From Butyriboletus loyo (taxonomy: Eukaryota > Basidiomycota > Agaricomycetes > Boletales > Boletaceae), in NCBI GenBank assembly GCA_038093515.1, contig JBBPSI010000060.1, positions 1 to 64,000 of the forward strand: a stretch of 64,000 bases of DNA, given 5' to 3'. The stretch's first letter is position 1, and each line of letters opens with the position of its first letter. The translations under genes and the position numbers were made by a program. Of this stretch, positions 60,691 through 64,000 are shown one piece after another. The notes under the pieces are model-generated. The model saw only the letters and a program-made list of their open reading frames with translations, was not told the origin of the DNA and searched no databases.

Positions 60691-62276
60691 AAGGGGGTGT
60701 TTGATACCCAAAGCCGACGCCACATTGGTGCGTCGTGCTCCGAGACCATGATTTGTGCTCGTTGCGTATACGATTTTTGCGTGTTTGTTCTATCTATGTA
60801 TAGTATATTTAGCTTCAATGTAGTACACATGAATCTTTATTGTATCCAACTGGCCATGTTCAAGTGGCTGAAAAACTACGTCTTGTCTGTTGAAAGCGAT
60901 CTGCACACAGATCCAACGAACTAGAGATCATTCGCAGGGAAAGAGGAATAGAATAATTCGTGCACTCGGATTACGTTGGAAACCTGTGTCAGGGTTGCGT
61001 CGCAGTTTCATTCAAGGTTCAAGCTATTACAGTGTCAGGCTGTGCTACAAATTATCCGCCAGCCGCAGCAGAAGCAAAGTGACGCCATGCCGTATCAGAG
61101 AGAATGGCCATTGGCTCGTCAGTCCTGTAAGCGGATCGCAGCGTTGCGTTCCTGTGAATTATTGTATTTTAAAAGTCCACAGCAGCACTGGATGACGGAA
61201 GTTCCGTTTAATAGACGAAAGCGAAACACGACCGGTCGTTCAATCATTCACCGGATATGTAACGAATGTGGCAGATAGGCTGGGAGATCCGGACACTGGT
61301 AGATAGTGGCAGATGGCGGCGAACGTGTTGCGCTGTTGGGTTGGCGCGCGTTTCGGTTTGATAATGTGGGCAAGTGCTTTATTGTGATCGGGTGGGTGAT
61401 TCAGCGAGTTTGGAGTTTGGGGCCATGCACATGGAGGTGGACACCGCTGGGCCCCTTGAGTTTGTTTGGTTTGATCGTTTGAGGGATATATATATATATT
61501 ATGATCAGCTGGATGGGACTGAGTCATCGGATCGGAGGAAAGCAGACACCGTGGTGGACGGGTGATGTCCCGACGGTGCTTCTGCAAGTGCGCAAAGGTA
61601 GGGGAAGGTTGGGGCTGATCGAGGGTTAGTTGTGAGCACATCGGATTAGATTGGTCGAGCAGAAACGAGTGTCGGGTCCCGGACCGAGTGTCCATGCATC
61701 TGGCGGGCCTGCCCTAAATCGTATAAGAACCTATGTTCAATTTTCGATATCGTTGCGTAGTACCAGTTGGTCGCCATTCTGGAAAAAATTTCGACGTGGT
61801 CGCTGCAAGGTTCCTCCTCCGTACATACACATACAGGTAAGACTTTGACACGGCAATCTTATAGTTTTCCAAGGATGAGACTATGACTTTTTCAGTTATC
61901 CCTGTCTTAACTTTTATGTCGAGACCATTTTCGTTCTGACAGTGCTTTCTTACTGCTTTTTGCTTCGGGTGACCTGTGTGCTCATTCGTTCTATCTTTGC
62001 AGGAAGATGGTCATGATTATGGTATGATAGCATTCGTGTGTCCACGGCACGACCGTACGAATGCAGATCTATATAGTCAACCTGTAGACCCTTCACACAA
62101 TTTTGCGCCCAGAAATATTCCCCTCGTTGTACTGTCATTCCCAGAACGCAGTCCACTCGATGCTGCAAGTAATGAGAGAGTATCGTATCATGCGACACCC
62201 CAGCTTCTCGATACCTCTCAGTTCATCGTCGACTGGTAAACGAAAACTCCATGTTACAAACTACGGGACCGAGCCC
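60691..62276. other. Intergenic, no supported gene
   Basis: Frames at 60890-61195, 61240-61695 (minus) and 61976-62239 are unrecognised. A TA microsatellite lies near 61488-61498. The transporter and the right-edge gene converge here. Confidence 0.5.
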
Positions 62277-64000
62277 TCATAGATCCCAGTATCTTTGTTT
62301 TTCATGCACCACGAATGCCCCAGAGCCCACAGGTCCGAGCGTAAACCCACGCTGCACTATCTCCGCGACCCCACTCACAAACACCGTTGTCGCACCAGCC
62401 CCCTCAAGACCCAATGCCTCCCACTTCACAATCTGCTTCACGTAATTGGTGTTCGTCGCCAGCACGAGCGTTTGCGTTCCCGCCTTCCACGTTGCCACAG
62501 AAACTCCCCCAACGACGTACGCCGTGCGCACGGACGCGGGATTAAACAAGTACGGCGTGATCTTGGGTAGGCTCAACGCGAACGCCGACGCAGAGCTTTT
62601 GATGTCCGCTGGCGTCGGGTCGTTCCATGGAACGACACCCAATGCACCCTGGTTGATACCCATGATGCTCTGCACGACCCACTCTTCGCCTGTCGGCGCT
62701 CGCGACCAGTATCTAATTGCCCGGTCAGCAAACGAAGATGGCGACTGGAATGGCATGCCAAACGTATAGGTCAGCCGATATGTCACTCACTCGCCATCTC
62801 CACCAAACGCTTGGGGAACGGTCCAGACAGCCTTGGTACGCTCCCAACCCATCACTTCCAATCGATTCTTGAAGCTCGCCACACGGTCGCTTATGTCAAA
62901 GTATGTCCCTATACCGCTGTTCGCAGGGACGTATTCGGCACCAGAATATGTCGAGTTGAGCGGCACGGCTGCTGTGTCCCCTGCAGGGATGCTCAAGCAG
63001 TTGTCGCAACCGCAGTCACCGTAGTCGGGCGTGCAATCTGTGTTCCACTCGTTAGACCAGGTGACATTGTTTCCGACCATGTACACGTCTTGCATGACTA
63101 CGTCCGTGCCGGCTGTGTACGAAGACCAGTAGTAGTCCTGGCAGTTAAGGACTAGACTGACGGGGTGATATCCATCCAGGCTATAGATGAGATCATAGGC
63201 GATCGTCGTCGCGTTGAGGGGGTCTGACGTGCCGTCGGGCTCATCCCCGGTGTACCAAAGGAGGAGGTTAGGGCGAGTCTTGATCGCGTTGACTTGTTCG
63301 ATGACAGAGGAAGAGTTCATGTAGGTGAAGCGCATGTCGTACATGAGGTATAGCCCAACTTCTTGCATTCTGTCAATGACCAGGTTCAGCGCGGTCAAAT
63401 TGTCGAATGTCGGAACCGGATGTATCTGTTCCTCCTGTCAATAGTGATATCCTCTTGGCAAGGGTGGACGTACGATCGTGAACCTGTAAATGAGCGTGAG
63501 CATCAAGATATAAGGAAATCAGATGAACGGAACTTCACCCCTGTTCTTTCAGTTCGTTGATCACGGAAAGGTTCGTCGTCAAATACCCATCAAAATTCGT
63601 ATAAAACCCGATGGGGAACACAGGCTCGTAGGTCCCGCCAAGCCCAGTAGCAGGCTTAGCCAACAACGCACCCGTTCGAAGATCCATCTTCGTCACCGAG
63701 CTATTCGTTGGGTTTGGTAACACAGACAACGCCGTCGTCGCTGAGAACGTTTGTGATGCAGCCGCGTACGTTGCTTCGCAGGAGAGGTTGTACGCCGCCT
63801 TCTGGGGCGTGATACCCTCCAGGCTGAAGGGCAACTCATATGCAGTCGCATTCAGGGGTACGCGCCCAGTCGCGAGGGTCCGTCCATTCAAGCTGACCGT
63901 CACGTTGAGTACGGTGTCATCGCTACAAAGTCGGATGGGCTCGGCGTTGGTGATCTCGTAGTAAACGACCGGCGTGTCGATTAGAACGGCTGCAGGCGAC
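62277..64000 (-). CDS. Glycoside-hydrolase-like secreted protein (partial, N-terminus outside window)
   Basis: Exons read on the minus strand contain GRTLATGRVPLNATAYELPF and KPATGLGGTYEPVFPIGFYT, then LNLVIDRMQEVGLYLMYDMR, RPNLLLWYTGDEPDGTSD, DYYWSSYTAGTDVVMQDVYM and DYGDCGCDNCLS. The last exons carry KAVWTVPQAFGGDG, EEWVVQSIMGINQGALG and, near the end, GFTLGPVGSGAFVVHEKQ; stop 62277-62279. The TIM-barrel-like pattern (strand-end YDMR, WYTGDEPD, MQDVYMVG) suggests a glycosidase related to large uncharacterised agaricomycete GH proteins. The GDEPD Glu is a candidate acid/base. Many NxT/S sites fit secretion. The signal peptide and first domain lie beyond 64000. Confidence 0.75.

Overview
The window is genomic DNA of a filamentous basidiomycete, most likely an Agaricomycete. 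Genes are dense and cut by many 46-66 nt GT-AG introns with CTGAC/CTGAT branch sites. The gene families (NRPS-like adenylating reductase, GH38 Ams1-type mannosidase, a giant VLIG/GBP-like GTPase with a C-terminal VWA domain, a Ty3/gypsy element) fit that group. The genus cannot be read from the sequence. I identified no rRNA, tRNA or CRISPR.

Left (1-4615): 5' half of a Ty3/gypsy retrotransposon on the minus strand, with an apparent LTR on its right side and one uninterrupted Gag-Pol frame that runs off the window. 5-13 kb: a three-domain NRPS-like reductase (minus), a small multi-span membrane protein (plus) and a secreted protein with a GH79-like N-terminus (minus). 15-25 kb: acyl-CoA oxidase with a peroxisomal signal (minus), an ELO fatty-acid elongase (plus), an acylaminoacyl-peptidase (minus) and a short-chain dehydrogenase (plus). 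26-38 kb: La RNA-binding protein and tyrosyl-DNA phosphodiesterase Tdp1 (both minus), a Ser/Thr-rich single-pass membrane protein, a small secreted cysteine-rich protein and an ABM-like protein (all plus).

39-48 kb (minus): one giant gene with an N-terminal acidic/coiled region, a beta-propeller-like stretch, a GBP/VLIG-like GTPase core, a long Cys/His-rich region and a C-terminal von Willebrand A domain with a MIDAS motif. This is the strongest candidate for an undescribed system. Divergent from it lies a vacuolar alpha-mannosidase (AMS1 type) in about 29 exons. 53.7-55.1 kb is repeat-rich: a hairpin, a fold-back MITE-like element and a Ser/Thr-rich coding fragment. 55-64 kb: aldehyde dehydrogenase, MFS sugar/polyol transporter (both plus) and the C-terminal part of a secreted glycoside-hydrolase-like protein that runs off the right edge (minus).

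A recurring theme is extreme exon fragmentation. Restoring conserved protein motifs across canonical splice sites requires exons of 2, 9, 9 and 19 nt (mannosidase), 9 nt (Tdp1), and 10 and 17 nt (giant GTPase). Exon borders were read by hand from splice signals and frame and need transcript evidence.
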